Positions 8,215 through 16,307 of a DNA stretch of 23,438 nucleotides are shown here, piece after piece (the stretch's first letter is position 1; each line of letters starts with the position of its first letter). The stretch lies in NCBI GenBank assembly GCA_026786125.1, contig JAJAYU010000100.1, forward strand, positions 1-23,438, written 5' to 3'. A program made the position numbers and the translations under genes. Source of the DNA: Chamaesiphon sp. GTDB lineage: Bacteria > Cyanobacteriota > Cyanobacteriia > Cyanobacteriales > Chamaesiphonaceae. The notes under the pieces were generated by a model. That model saw nothing but the letters and a program-made list of their open reading frames with translations, searched no databases and was not told where the DNA came from.

Positions 8215-10275
8215 ATGACATCAATTCCTCGATCGCAACGCAAGCATACGCCCAAAGCCAAATCCAAAGGGATGCTCGCCCGCGCGATCAAACAATCCTT
8301 TGTCAAACTCGATCCGCGCATCGCCATCAAAAATCCGGTGATGTTTCTGGTGTGGATTGGCACGATTATCACCGCATTGATGACGATCGATCCAAATATT
8401 TTTGGTACTGTGGTCGGGAGAGATGTGCGGCTCTTTAATGGTTTAATCTGTGGGATTTTATTTGCTACGGTTCTATTTGCCAACTTTGCCGAAGCCTTTG
8501 CCGAAGGGCGGGGCAAGGCGCAAGCAGATGCCCTCAGAGCGACGAAATCGGATACATCTGCCCGTAAGGTGTTGGCTGATGGCTCAATCTCCGAAATTAG
8601 TTCGACGAGCTTGCGAAAAGGGGATATCGTCAAGGTAATTGCTGGGGATATGATTCCCGCCGATGGCGAAGTGACAAGTGGAGAAGCCGCTGTCGATGAG
8701 TCGGCAATTACGGGAGAATCTGCCCCAGTATTGAAGCAGCCTGGCACGGATATTGCTAGTTCGGTAACTGGGGGCACGCGGATTCTATCGGATGAATTGC
8801 TGATTCGGGTCACAGCAGATCCAGGCAAGGGATTTATCGATCGAATGATCTCGCTGGTAGAAGGTGCAGATCGGAGTAAAACGCCCAATGAAATCGCCTT
8901 AACGGTATTGCTAGCGGTATTGACGCAAGTTTTCCTGATTGTAATTGCCACCCTCTCCCCTGTGGCGAACTATGCCAAAACCCCTGTGAGCATTGCTGTC
9001 TTGGTGGCGTTATTAGTTGCCCTGATTCCGACCACAATCGGTGGACTACTGAGTGCGATCGGCATTGCTGGCATGGATCGGGTCGCTCAATTTAACGTCA
9101 TAGCCACCTCTGGACGGGCAGTAGAAGCCTGTGGCGACATCAATACGCTAGTTTTGGACAAAACAGGGACAATCACCCTGGGCAACCGTTTAGCCGAGGA
9201 GTTTATCCCGATCGGTAGTCACGATCTTGCCAGTGTTGCCCAAATCGCCCTCAATTCCAGTGTCTTTGATGAAACCCCAGAAGGTAAATCGATCGTCTTA
9301 CTAGCCCACAAACTAGGTGCAGTCGATCAAGTCGATCAAACTACCGCTGCTGGGATCGAATTTTCCGCTCGGACTCGGATGAGTGGTACCGATGTTGATG
9401 GAATCGAGATTCGGAAGGGTGCAGTCGATGCGGTGAAGGGCTTTGTCCGCTCCCGTCGGGGCCAAATTCCCCTAGATTTAGATCAGGCTTATGAGCGAGT
9501 ATCGCGGCTGGGTGGTACGCCGTTGGCGGTATGTCAGGGAGATGATATTTATGGCGTAATTTATCTCAAAGATATTATCAAACCAGGCATTCGCGAACGT
9601 TTCGATCAGATGCGACAAATGGGGATTAGGACAGTGATGCTGACGGGGGATAATCGGATTACTGCATCGGTAATTGCCGCAGAAGCGGGAGTGGATGACT
9701 TTATCGCCGAAGCGACTCCAGAGGATAAAATCGAAGTAATTCGCGCCGAGCAAGCTCTGGGTAAATTGGTGGCGATGACCGGAGATGGTACCAATGATGC
9801 TCCCGCTTTGGCCCAAGCAAATGTCGGAGTGGCGATGAATTCCGGCACCCAAGCAGCGAAAGAAGCCGCAAACATGGTGGATCTAGATTCCGATCCGACG
9901 AAGTTAATTGATATTGTCACAATTGGTAAGCAATTATTAATTACACGCGGGGCATTAACCACGTTTTCGATCGCCAATGATGTGGCTAAATATTTTGCAA
10001 TTCTACCAGCAATCTTTGCTAGTGCGGGGATTGGGAGTTTAAATGTGATGGGTTTAGCAAGTGCTCAGTCGGCTATTTTATCAGCATTAATTTACAACGC
10101 GCTGATCATTCCAGCGTTGATTCCATTGGCCCTCAAAGGCGTAAAATTCCGACCACTATCAGCAGAACAACTATTGCAAAGAAACATCTTTATCTATGGA
10201 TTGGGAGGTGTAATCGCTCCATTTATTGCCATTAAAGCGATCGATCTTCTCGTTGCCGCCGTAGGGCTGGCTTAA
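8215..10275 (+). CDS. kdpB: Potassium-transporting P-type ATPase, catalytic subunit KdpB
   Basis: Catalytic ATPase of the Kdp complex, 686 residues. P-type hallmarks are all present: the TGES loop in the actuator domain (Ser169), the phosphorylated Asp315 in [11 protein letters not shown], the TGDN segment near 480 and [10 protein letters not shown] in the hinge. Ser169 matches the serine that in E. coli KdpB (Ser162) is phosphorylated to switch the pump off at high K+, so that post-translational control may be kept here (inference). Several membrane helices lie near 40-100, 235-290 and in the last 120 residues. The Lys/Arg-rich first 30 residues are cytoplasmic. It is separated from the next kdp gene by 293 bp occupied largely by an inverted-repeat element, an unusual break in a normally tight operon. 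Confidence 0.97.
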   Translation: MTSIPRSQRKHTPKAKSKGMLARAIKQSFVKLDPRIAIKNPVMFLVWIGTIITALMTIDPNIFGTVVGRDVRLFNGLICGILFATVLFANFAEAFAEGRGKAQADALRATKSDTSARKVLADGSISEISSTSLRKGDIVKVIAGDMIPADGEVTSGEAAVDESAITGESAPVLKQPGTDIASSVTGGTRILSDELLIRVTADPGKGFIDRMISLVEGADRSKTPNEIALTVLLAVLTQVFLIVIATLSPVANYAKTPVSIAVLVALLVALIPTTIGGLLSAIGIAGMDRVAQFNVIATSGRAVEACGDINTLVLDKTGTITLGNRLAEEFIPIGSHDLASVAQIALNSSVFDETPEGKSIVLLAHKLGAVDQVDQTTAAGIEFSARTRMSGTDVDGIEIRKGAVDAVKGFVRSRRGQIPLDLDQAYERVSRLGGTPLAVCQGDDIYGVIYLKDIIKPGIRERFDQMRQMGIRTVMLTGDNRITASVIAAEAGVDDFIAEATPEDKIEVIRAEQALGKLVAMTGDGTNDAPALAQANVGVAMNSGTQAAKEAANMVDLDSDPTKLIDIVTIGKQLLITRGALTTFSIANDVAKYFAILPAIFASAGIGSLNVMGLASAQSAILSALIYNALIIPALIPLALKGVKFRPLSAEQLLQRNIFIYGLGGVIAPFIAIKAIDLLVAAVGLA

Positions 10276-10282
10276 TTCAAAA

Positions 10283-10540
10283 ATCTGTAGATGGCTTTGT
10301 TTATGCAATTAACGCTGTTAGTAATAGAAATATTGTTGGCGTAGCCTGCCGTAGGCACACAAAACCCGCCCTCCTTCACCAGCGATTATCGATCGATAAA
10401 ATTTGTACCTCCGCAAATAAGTATTGATCGATAATTACTAGACAAGACAATGGGTTAGGTGATTAGTGAGGGAGGGCGGGTTTTGTTTGAGGTTATTGTT
10501 AATATCGATATTTCTAGCATAAACAAAGCCATCTACAGAT
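10283..10540. mobile_element. 258-bp nested inverted-repeat (MITE-like) element inside the kdp operon
   Basis: The ends are perfect 24-bp inverted repeats at 10283-10306 and 10517-10540 (left arm begins atctgtagatggctttg). Inside is a second pair at 10359-10379 and 10466-10486, 20 of 21 positions complementary, with a GC-rich core (acaaaacccgccctcc). Near the centre is a 14-bp palindrome, ttatcgatcgataa (10386-10399), whose half also pairs with 10426-10434. A gcgtagcctgccgtaggc-type dispersed repeat occupies about 10339-10357. There is no open reading frame. A short non-autonomous element is the simplest reading; no exact target duplication was found. Because the GC-rich arm is followed by ttttgttt, the transcript could also act as an attenuator. 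Confidence 0.7.
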
Positions 10541-10568
10541 CCGTGTATTCAATTATCATTTATTAATC

Positions 10569-10820
10569 ATGAAACATATTTTATCACCGACAGTAATCGA
10601 AGATCTCTCTGCAATTGCCACCAAATTACATGATCGCAAATCAACCCGTTATCTACTCTGGAGCTTTGCAATTAATCTCATCTTAGCTCCCGTTGTTTAT
10701 GCAGCTACTGGTGGGACTATTTCTCGCGAACAGTCTTACGCCTTAGGTATCCTAGGCATAGTCACCGTCGCTTTATCATTATATTTATTTCTAGTGATCT
10801 TTCAGCCGGAGAAATTCTAA
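10569..10820 (+). CDS. kdpF: KdpF/KdpG-like small membrane subunit of the Kdp ATPase
   Basis: Small protein of 83 residues between kdpB and kdpC. The C-terminus (ALSLYLFLVIFQPEKF) has the hydrophobic helix and PE(K/R)F ending of KdpF, the roughly 30-residue peptide that stabilises the Kdp complex. Unlike bacterial KdpF it has an extra N-terminal 50 residues containing a second hydrophobic segment (about 29-47). Cyanobacterial kdp operons of Anabaena carry an additional small gene called kdpG at this place; from memory this is the same type of protein. Its stop is one base before the kdpC ATG, so the two are probably co-translated. The ATG at 10569 lies 28 bp after the inverted-repeat element and has no clear ribosome-binding site. 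Confidence 0.75.
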   Translation: MKHILSPTVIEDLSAIATKLHDRKSTRYLLWSFAINLILAPVVYAATGGTISREQSYALGILGIVTVALSLYLFLVIFQPEKF

Positions 10821-10821
10821 C

Positions 10822-11403
10822 ATGAATCAAGTTAAAGAATTCGGCACAGCCATTCGATCGACTCTAATTCTCTGGCTAATTGTGGCAGTTATGTATCCAT
10901 TGATGATGCTAGCTGTTGGAGAATTATTCGTACCTTTTCAAGCTCATGGCAGTATCCTCCGCAATCGCCAATCTCAAGCAATTGGTTCGGCATTAATCGG
11001 ACAACCTTTTACTAGTGACAAATATTTCTGGAGTCGTCCGAGTACAATTGATTATAGTGCGGGTAAAACAGCCGCCCCAACTGGCGGATCTGGGGCAAGT
11101 AATTTAGCTCCGAGTAATCCTGATTTACCTAAACGGACTAAAGTTGAAATCGACAGGCTCAAAGCCGCTGGAATTAAACCAACTAACGATCTAGTTTATA
11201 CTTCTGGTTCTGGTTTAGATCCACATATCAGTCTAGAGTCTGCGCGAAATCAAATTCCCCGTGTCGCTAGAGCCAGAGGGCTAGACACGAATAAAGTTGA
11301 AATTATCATGACTCAATCGATCGAAGATCGATTTCTCGGTATCTTTGGTGAACCAGGCGTGAATGTTTTAAATCTTAATTTAGCTTTGGATAAACTAACC
11401 TAA
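10822..11403 (+). CDS. kdpC: Potassium-transporting ATPase KdpC subunit
   Basis: Single-span accessory subunit of the Kdp pump, 193 residues. It has one membrane helix near residues 13-35, then the conserved periplasmic segments GSALIGQPFTSDKYFWSRPS, GGSGASNLAPSNPDL and the C-terminal SIEDRFLGIFGEPGVNVLNLNLAL. KdpC is needed for assembly and high-affinity ATP use by KdpB. It begins one base after the kdpF-like stop. The length agrees with the family and no key motif is missing. Confidence 0.96.
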   Translation: MNQVKEFGTAIRSTLILWLIVAVMYPLMMLAVGELFVPFQAHGSILRNRQSQAIGSALIGQPFTSDKYFWSRPSTIDYSAGKTAAPTGGSGASNLAPSNPDLPKRTKVEIDRLKAAGIKPTNDLVYTSGSGLDPHISLESARNQIPRVARARGLDTNKVEIIMTQSIEDRFLGIFGEPGVNVLNLNLALDKLT

Positions 11404-11544
11404 ATAGTTGAGTGTGTTGGGTTTTATTCTTCTGCTTGGTGCGTTTCCATCGCCCTATAAACCCGACTGGAACGCATCCGCAACCCAACCTACAGATCTA
11501 TTAATTATCTATAAATTATCAATTATCAATTATCAACTAAAAAA
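11404..11544. repeat. Dispersed repeat plus AATTATC tandem heptamers between kdpC and kdpD
   Basis: A dispersed repeat flanked by gtgttgggtt (about 11413-11422) and caacccaacctacag (11481-11495, exact reverse complement of 1-15) fills most of this gap. It is followed by three perfect tandem copies of aattatc at 11514-11534, with a further isolated copy at 11503-11509. The array ends ten bases before the GTG start of kdpD. Such a spacer inside an otherwise compact operon suggests later insertion of repeats. Confidence 0.65.
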
Positions 11545-12630
11545 GTGCGCCATAAAGGTAGACATAAAATATTTATTGGCATGGCACCTGGAGTAGGCAA
11601 AACCTATAAAATGCTCCAGGAAGCCCAAGCCCTCAAACAAGCTGGTATCGATGTGATTATCGGTATCCTCGAAACTCATGGACGTAGTGATACTGCCCAA
11701 CAATCGATCGGATTAGAGATCCTACCGAGAATTGGCAGCAATAGCGTCAATGCCAACTTCCTCGAAATGGATATTGATAGGATTATTGATAGACATCCAC
11801 AATTAGTATTAGTTGATGAATTAGCTCATACAAATATCCCTGGTTCAGAGCGAGAAAAGCGATATCAAGATGTCGAAATTATTCTAGATGCAGGGATTGA
11901 TGTCTATTCAACTGTCAACATTCAACATCTAGAAAGCTTGAATGATATCGTTGCCAAAATTACTGGCGTAATCGTCCGAGAACGTATTCCTGATCGATTG
12001 CTCGAAGCAGCAGATGAGGTGATCTTAGTCGATGTCACTCCCGAAACATTAGAAGAGAGATTAATCGATGGCAAGATCTATAAACCAGAGAAAATTCAGC
12101 AATCCCTCCAAAACTTTTTTCAGCGGCGTAATCTAATCGCACTCAGAGAATTAGCATTAAGAGAATTAGCCAATACTGTTGAAGATCAAGGTAGTGAGTA
12201 TCCAGCTCTAAATGGTCAATATTGTGCAATTCGGGAGCGAATTTTGGTGTGTATTTCTACTTACCCAAATTCACTGCGATTGCTCAGGCGAGGTGCTAGA
12301 TTGGCAAACTATATGAATGCACCTTTGTGTGTGTTGTTTATTGCCAATCCAGATCGATTTTTAAGTAAGCCAGAGAGTCTCCATCTCGAATACTGCGAAC
12401 AACTTTGTCGAGAATTTAGTGGTAGATTTATTAGGGTAATTAGTAACCAAATTCCTCAATCGATCTCTGAAGTTGCCGAGCGCGAACATATCACCCAGAT
12501 CGTGATTGGGGAAAGTCAACAATCTTGGTGGAAAATTTTATTGCGGCAATCTTTTACTGAACGGATACTGCGATTAATTAGAGCTAAACAAATCGATCTG
12601 CATATTATTGCTACTGAACAGGTTAGTTAG
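11545..12630 (+). CDS. kdpD: Short KdpD: ATP-binding plus USP domains, no kinase core
   Basis: Cytoplasmic N-terminal half of the KdpD sensor, 361 residues. Residues 1-215 are the KdpD-specific nucleotide-binding domain with Walker A (GMAPGVGKT, 12-20) and Walker B-like LVLVDELAHTN (87-97). Residues 231-358 are a universal-stress-protein domain (RILVCISTYPNSLRLLRRGA, then IVIGESQQSWWK). The four membrane helices, GAF-like segment, H-box and ATPase domain of full KdpD (about 900 residues) are absent. This short form is the usual cyanobacterial state rather than a fresh truncation, since the frame ends cleanly in a natural stop. In other bacteria the USP domain can bind cyclic di-AMP; that role is possible here. 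The start is GTG at 11545, giving the normal family N-terminus; the nearest in-frame stop upstream is at 11512-11514, and no ATG lies between. Confidence 0.92.
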   Translation: MRHKGRHKIFIGMAPGVGKTYKMLQEAQALKQAGIDVIIGILETHGRSDTAQQSIGLEILPRIGSNSVNANFLEMDIDRIIDRHPQLVLVDELAHTNIPGSEREKRYQDVEIILDAGIDVYSTVNIQHLESLNDIVAKITGVIVRERIPDRLLEAADEVILVDVTPETLEERLIDGKIYKPEKIQQSLQNFFQRRNLIALRELALRELANTVEDQGSEYPALNGQYCAIRERILVCISTYPNSLRLLRRGARLANYMNAPLCVLFIANPDRFLSKPESLHLEYCEQLCREFSGRFIRVISNQIPQSISEVAEREHITQIVIGESQQSWWKILLRQSFTERILRLIRAKQIDLHIIATEQVS

Positions 12631-12687
12631 TTGATAAATAGGTAGGTATAAATATGTGTCAGATAGCAATAGGCTTAAACCCTGACT

Positions 12688-12702
12688 GTGGGCAGTGCCC
12701 AC
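12688..12702. terminator. GTGGGCAGTGCCCAC hairpin between convergent kdpD and photolyase
   Basis: Six-bp perfect stem (gtgggc/gcccac) with a 3-base loop, followed on the plus strand by an A/T-rich stretch rather than a clean T-run. It is a familiar cyanobacterial dispersed hairpin. It lies 58 bp after the kdpD stop and 59 bp beyond the photolyase stop, so it could end transcripts from both sides. Terminator function is inferred. Confidence 0.45.
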
Positions 12703-12760
12703 CCTACATAATATTTTATATTTAATTGTGTCTGGCTACTTATTAGCTATCAATTATTAA

Positions 12761-14185
12761 TTATTTAACGCTGGCATACAATTCCTTAAATAACCGCTGT
12801 TGGATACTATGATCGACGATCGGTAGTGGATAGCCTACCTGATGACGAGTTAGTGGTAAAAGATCGCCACTGAGAATCATTTTAGTATCCACAGATTTCA
12901 ATTCTGGTACCCATTTGCGAATATAGTTAGCATCTTGATCGAACTTTTGGGCTTGAGTATAGGGATTGAAAATCCGTAATGGTTTGGGATCCATCCCACT
13001 CGACGCGCTCCATTGCCAACCGCCATTATTCGCCGCCAAATCTCCATCAATTAGGGTTTGCATGAAATATTTCTCGCCCCATTGCCAGTTGATAATCAAG
13101 TCCTTAGTCAGGAAACTAGCAACAATCATCCGACAGCGATTGTGCATCCAGCCAGTTTGATTGAGTTGGCGCATGGCAGCATCAACGATCGGATAGCCCG
13201 TTTTGCCCTCACACCAGGCTTTAAACTGTGTTTTGTCATTTACCCAGGGAAACTGCTTGAAGTGGTCGCGGTAAGGCCCCTGGGCGAGGCTGGGGAAATG
13301 ATAGAGAGCTTGTTGGTAAAATTCTCGCCATGCGAGTTCTTGTTGCCAGGTGGTAATACCTGCGAGGGCTGTCTCGCTATTCGCTGCTGTGACTGCGGCA
13401 GTTGTAGCAGCCCAAACTGTCCGAATCCCGATTGTCCCAAATTTCAGGGCGGCACTCATGCCAGAAGTACCGGAGATGGCTGGGTAATTGCGTTGCTCGT
13501 CGTACTGATAGATGGAGTCGTGGCAAAATGTTACTAGTTGTTGTGCTGCTGCTGTGGTACCTGGCTCAAAAATTAGCGGTGCTGCCCAGGTAAATCCTAA
13601 CTCTGTAGCGGTAGGCAGATCGATCGTTGGAAGTTGAGTTAGAGCCTGGATTTCGGCAGGAGTTAATTCGCTTTTAGGTAGCTTAACTTCTACTGGTGCT
13701 GGTTTTGGTTGACTATTCCAGTTACGCCAAAAGGGTGAATAGACGCTATAGGGCTGCTTATTGCCTGTTCTGATCGTGGTTGGATCGTGGAGGAGCCGAT
13801 CCCAATTGGTATGGACTTGAATATTGTGGGCTTTTAAGGCTGTGCTTACCTGCTCGTCCCGAATCTGAGAATATGGCTCGACATCGTGATGCCAGTATAC
13901 TGCTTTGGCTTTGAGAGTAGCAGCTAACTGAGGGATTCGATCGACTGGATCTCCATCTACAAATAATAATTGGCTACCTGCTTGGCGATAATCCTCAGCA
14001 AGAGCTTTGAGACAGCCCAACATGTACACAACTCTGGCTGGTGCAATGTCCTCGCGGGAGAGGATCGATCGATCGAAACAAAATACACCAATCACTCTAG
14101 CAGCACTATGACATGCCTGTGCCAAACCAACGCTATCTAAAATTCTTAGATCATTACGATGCCAAAATAAAACTAGATCTGACAT
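12761..14185 (-). CDS. phr: Deoxyribodipyrimidine photolyase (cryptochrome/photolyase family)
   Basis: Light-driven flavoenzyme that splits cyclobutane pyrimidine dimers, 474 residues. The N-terminal alpha/beta antenna domain starts at once (LVLFWHRNDLRILDS). The C-terminal FAD domain has ELAWREFYQQ (Glu that contacts the lesion), GYPIVDAAMRQLNQTGWMHNRCRM (shown in part: key WMHNRCRM Asn), WGEKYFMQTLIDGDLAANN region and the GGWQWSASSGMD-PLRIFNP segment of class I CPD photolyases. Length matches Synechococcus-type photolyase, which uses an 8-hydroxy-deazaflavin antenna; the antenna here cannot be decided by eye. A cryptochrome role is possible but the active-site set favours repair. ATG at 14183-14185. 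It is convergent with kdpD and follows the aarF-like gene after a terminator, so it is likely transcribed on its own. Confidence 0.93.
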   Translation of the reverse strand: MSDLVLFWHRNDLRILDSVGLAQACHSAARVIGVFCFDRSILSREDIAPARVVYMLGCLKALAEDYRQAGSQLLFVDGDPVDRIPQLAATLKAKAVYWHHDVEPYSQIRDEQVSTALKAHNIQVHTNWDRLLHDPTTIRTGNKQPYSVYSPFWRNWNSQPKPAPVEVKLPKSELTPAEIQALTQLPTIDLPTATELGFTWAAPLIFEPGTTAAAQQLVTFCHDSIYQYDEQRNYPAISGTSGMSAALKFGTIGIRTVWAATTAAVTAANSETALAGITTWQQELAWREFYQQALYHFPSLAQGPYRDHFKQFPWVNDKTQFKAWCEGKTGYPIVDAAMRQLNQTGWMHNRCRMIVASFLTKDLIINWQWGEKYFMQTLIDGDLAANNGGWQWSASSGMDPKPLRIFNPYTQAQKFDQDANYIRKWVPELKSVDTKMILSGDLLPLTRHQVGYPLPIVDHSIQQRLFKELYASVK

Positions 14186-14202
14186 TTACTTAATTCGTAT
14201 CC

Positions 14203-14244
14203 AAAAAAATCAGTAGGGGTAATTCATCGATTACCCCTACTGAT
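14203..14244 (-). terminator. Strong intrinsic terminator after the ABC1-kinase gene
   Basis: Perfect 15-bp inverted repeat: 14209-14223 pairs with 14230-14244, loop of six bases (14224-14229), stem core agtaggggtaat. On the minus strand the stem is followed directly by seven T residues (plus-strand A-run 14203-14209). This is a textbook factor-independent terminator for the gene at 14292-16010 and separates it from photolyase. Confidence 0.88.
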
Positions 14245-14260
14245 TCTAACCCATTAAATA

Positions 14261-14274
14261 GTTGATAGTTGATA
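14261..14274. repeat. GTTGATA tandem heptamer
   Basis: Two perfect tandem copies of gttgata lie 17 bases beyond the stop codon of the ABC1-kinase gene, between that stop and its terminator. It is part of the pattern of unrelated 7-base tandem repeats found around gene ends in this window. Confidence 0.6.
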
Positions 14275-14291
14275 GCTTAAGGGCTGTACGT

Positions 14292-16010
14292 CTACTTTCG
14301 ACTACCAGTACGCGCGCCAAATAACGAATTGACACCCGCTGTCGAGAGATCGCTAATTGCTTTAGGTAAACTTTCCGCAAAAGCACTAAAAGCAACATTG
14401 AACAACTTAGCTGGCTCCAATTCTCCTTTAACTAAGCCCCACAATTGTTGAACTTCAGATAGATGCAATCGATTATCTTCTGTCAATGCCATTACCAGTT
14501 GGTTTCGCAGCGATTTTCCTTCCTCAGACATCAAGAATTGGAAGCCTAATTGAGCTGTGGGTAGCAGGTCAAAATTGCTATCACTGCGAGCAATCCCGAT
14601 CATATTTTCCAAGCGTTCCCACTGTAATTTACCATCTTTGATAATTACCTCAATTAATCGTCGCCGCATTTCGGGAGTCTCACTATTGAGCAATCTTTGG
14701 GCAACATAAGGATAACCAATTTCGACGATCTTGAAGTCTGGATTGAGGCTCAGAGCCACACCTTCTTGGGTAACTAGCGATCGAATAATTAGCGAAAATT
14801 GAGCAGGGATGCGGAATGGATATTCAAACATCAAGCTCGAAAACTCATCCGTGACGGTTTTGAAGTTGAAGTTACCGACGCTTTCACCCATTGCATTGCC
14901 GAGCACTTTTTCGAGGGCGGGAATAATTGGTGAGATATCAACATCAGGAGTCAAGAATCCCAATTTGACAAAATCGTCAGTGAGGGATAAATAATCTTTA
15001 TTAATCAGATGTACCACCGATCCAGCGATCGTTTCTTTGGTATGTTGAGTCAGTTGATCCATCATCCCAAAATCAATAAATGCCATCCGTCCATCTGCCA
15101 TCGCAAATAGATTACCAGGGTGGGGATCGGCATGGAAGAAACCAAATTCTAATAACTGTCTCATCCCTGATGTCACACCAGCTTTGATCAGTTTATCTCG
15201 ATCAAGTCCAGCTCTTCTAATTCCTTCCAAATTGGTTAATTTAATCCCATCAATCCACTCTAATGTGAGGACTGTCTGACTACTATATCGCCAATAAATG
15301 AGTGGGACTTTGACAGTCGGATCGTCTTGGAAGTTGGCTGCAAATTTCTCGGCATTACGCCCTTCATTCTGATAGTCGATTTCTTCAAATAGTTTTGTGC
15401 CAAACTCATCAACGACAATCGTCAGATTATCACCAAGATTCAATGGTAGCAGTGGCTTGATCCAGCCAGCGGCCCACCGGAGCAGATATAAATCGCGGGT
15501 AATAACTGGCAGTAGGTTAGGACGTTGAACTTTGACGGCGACTTCTTCGCCGCTATATAGTTTCGCTTTATAAACTTGTCCTAAACTAGCCGCCGCCACT
15601 GGACGCGGGGAAATCTCTTTATACAATTCTTCGACAGATTTTTTGAGCTGAGACTCAATGATCTGCATCGCCTGCTCATTATCAAATGGTGGGAGCTGAT
15701 CTTGGAGCTTAATTAATTCTTCCAGGAAATCTTGCTTGATCAGATCGGGGCGAGTCGAGAGTGCTTGCCCGACTTTAATATAAGTCGGCCCCAGATATGT
15801 TAAAATTTCGCGAAGTTGAGTAGCCCTGTCGGATTTATTAGCATCTACACGTCCCATAGCTCGATCGATTAGCAAGCCAATTAAGAACCCTGCAAACAGC
15901 CAGACAATCGTGATTGCTCTCCAGATCACTAGCCACGGACGTTTATTATAGTAACTGGCAATCGCTTGAGGATTGTAACGGCGCAGTTGGGCAAGTTGTT
16001 GCTGGCTCAC
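14292..16010 (-). CDS. ABC1/AarF/UbiB-family atypical kinase
   Basis: Membrane-associated kinase-like ATPase of 572 residues, a family linked to prenyl-quinone metabolism and, in plastids, to plastoglobules and photo-stress. Motifs: a hydrophobic segment at 27-48; the family-specific KxGQ (IKVGQ, 79-82); the Ala-rich loop AAASLGQVYKA (139 onward) that replaces the Gly-rich loop; VAVKVQRP with Lys160; catalytic HADPHPGNLF (293-302); and metal-binding DFG at 313-315. All are intact. The C-terminal 200 residues are helical. Start codon is GTG at 16008-16010, chosen because it gives the usual N-terminus and no ATG lies nearby. The upstream 297 bp hold its promoter; a perfect intrinsic terminator follows. 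Its exact quinone or lipid partner is not predictable from sequence. Confidence 0.93.
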   Translation of the reverse strand: MSQQQLAQLRRYNPQAIASYYNKRPWLVIWRAITIVWLFAGFLIGLLIDRAMGRVDANKSDRATQLREILTYLGPTYIKVGQALSTRPDLIKQDFLEELIKLQDQLPPFDNEQAMQIIESQLKKSVEELYKEISPRPVAAASLGQVYKAKLYSGEEVAVKVQRPNLLPVITRDLYLLRWAAGWIKPLLPLNLGDNLTIVVDEFGTKLFEEIDYQNEGRNAEKFAANFQDDPTVKVPLIYWRYSSQTVLTLEWIDGIKLTNLEGIRRAGLDRDKLIKAGVTSGMRQLLEFGFFHADPHPGNLFAMADGRMAFIDFGMMDQLTQHTKETIAGSVVHLINKDYLSLTDDFVKLGFLTPDVDISPIIPALEKVLGNAMGESVGNFNFKTVTDEFSSLMFEYPFRIPAQFSLIIRSLVTQEGVALSLNPDFKIVEIGYPYVAQRLLNSETPEMRRRLIEVIIKDGKLQWERLENMIGIARSDSNFDLLPTAQLGFQFLMSEEGKSLRNQLVMALTEDNRLHLSEVQQLWGLVKGELEPAKLFNVAFSAFAESLPKAISDLSTAGVNSLFGARTGSRK

Positions 16011-16307
16011 GATTGGAATTTGGCTCCTACTCGATCGAGTTGTGTTCTGAATAGTTATTTGTTGATAGAGTTAACTTTCGTTAAGCTATGCTCTCATATC
16101 TTAACTTTATCTATCTCACGGGATTAATTCTCCTTAATATTAGTATACAAACATACAAATTCAGTTACCTTATCGCGATAACCGAACTAAAATAGTCGAG
16201 CGAATTCATAGCACAATTATAAGAAGAACAAGCTTAAATCTTTATAAAGAATAAAATGCCAATTACCTTGAGGCAATTGGCGATAGTTAATTTAGGTAAG
16301 TTTTTAG
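16011..16307. promoter_or_regulatory. Upstream region of the ABC1-kinase gene
   Basis: No gene is seen. It contains the promoter side of the minus-strand ABC1-kinase gene, A/T-rich with a perfect 12-bp palindrome ttatcgcgataa at 16170-16181 about 160 bp before the start codon, which could bind a dimeric regulator. Its right end holds the terminator-like hairpin of the next gene. No confident -35/-10 pair was identified. Confidence 0.35.
16258..16281 (-). terminator. Hairpin downstream of the thioredoxin-fold gene
   Basis: Near-perfect 10-bp stem (gccaattacc with ggcaattggc, one mismatched position) and a 4-base loop. On the minus strand it is followed by attttattcttt, a weak T-rich tract. 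It lies 27 bp beyond the stop of the gene at 16308-16880 and is a plausible intrinsic terminator for the chlM operon. Confidence 0.55.

Noticed and set aside
8103..8951. Long open frame (282 residues) on the minus strand across the kdpA/kdpB junction
   Set aside because: It is antisense to two certain genes, rich in Ser/Ile/Thr/Val from reversed kdp codons, and has no domain signature. It is a shadow of kdpAB.
11545..12630. kdpD as a recently broken pseudogene
   Set aside because: Both retained domains are intact, the frame ends cleanly, and no remnant of the membrane or kinase parts follows before photolyase. Short KdpD is normal in cyanobacteria.
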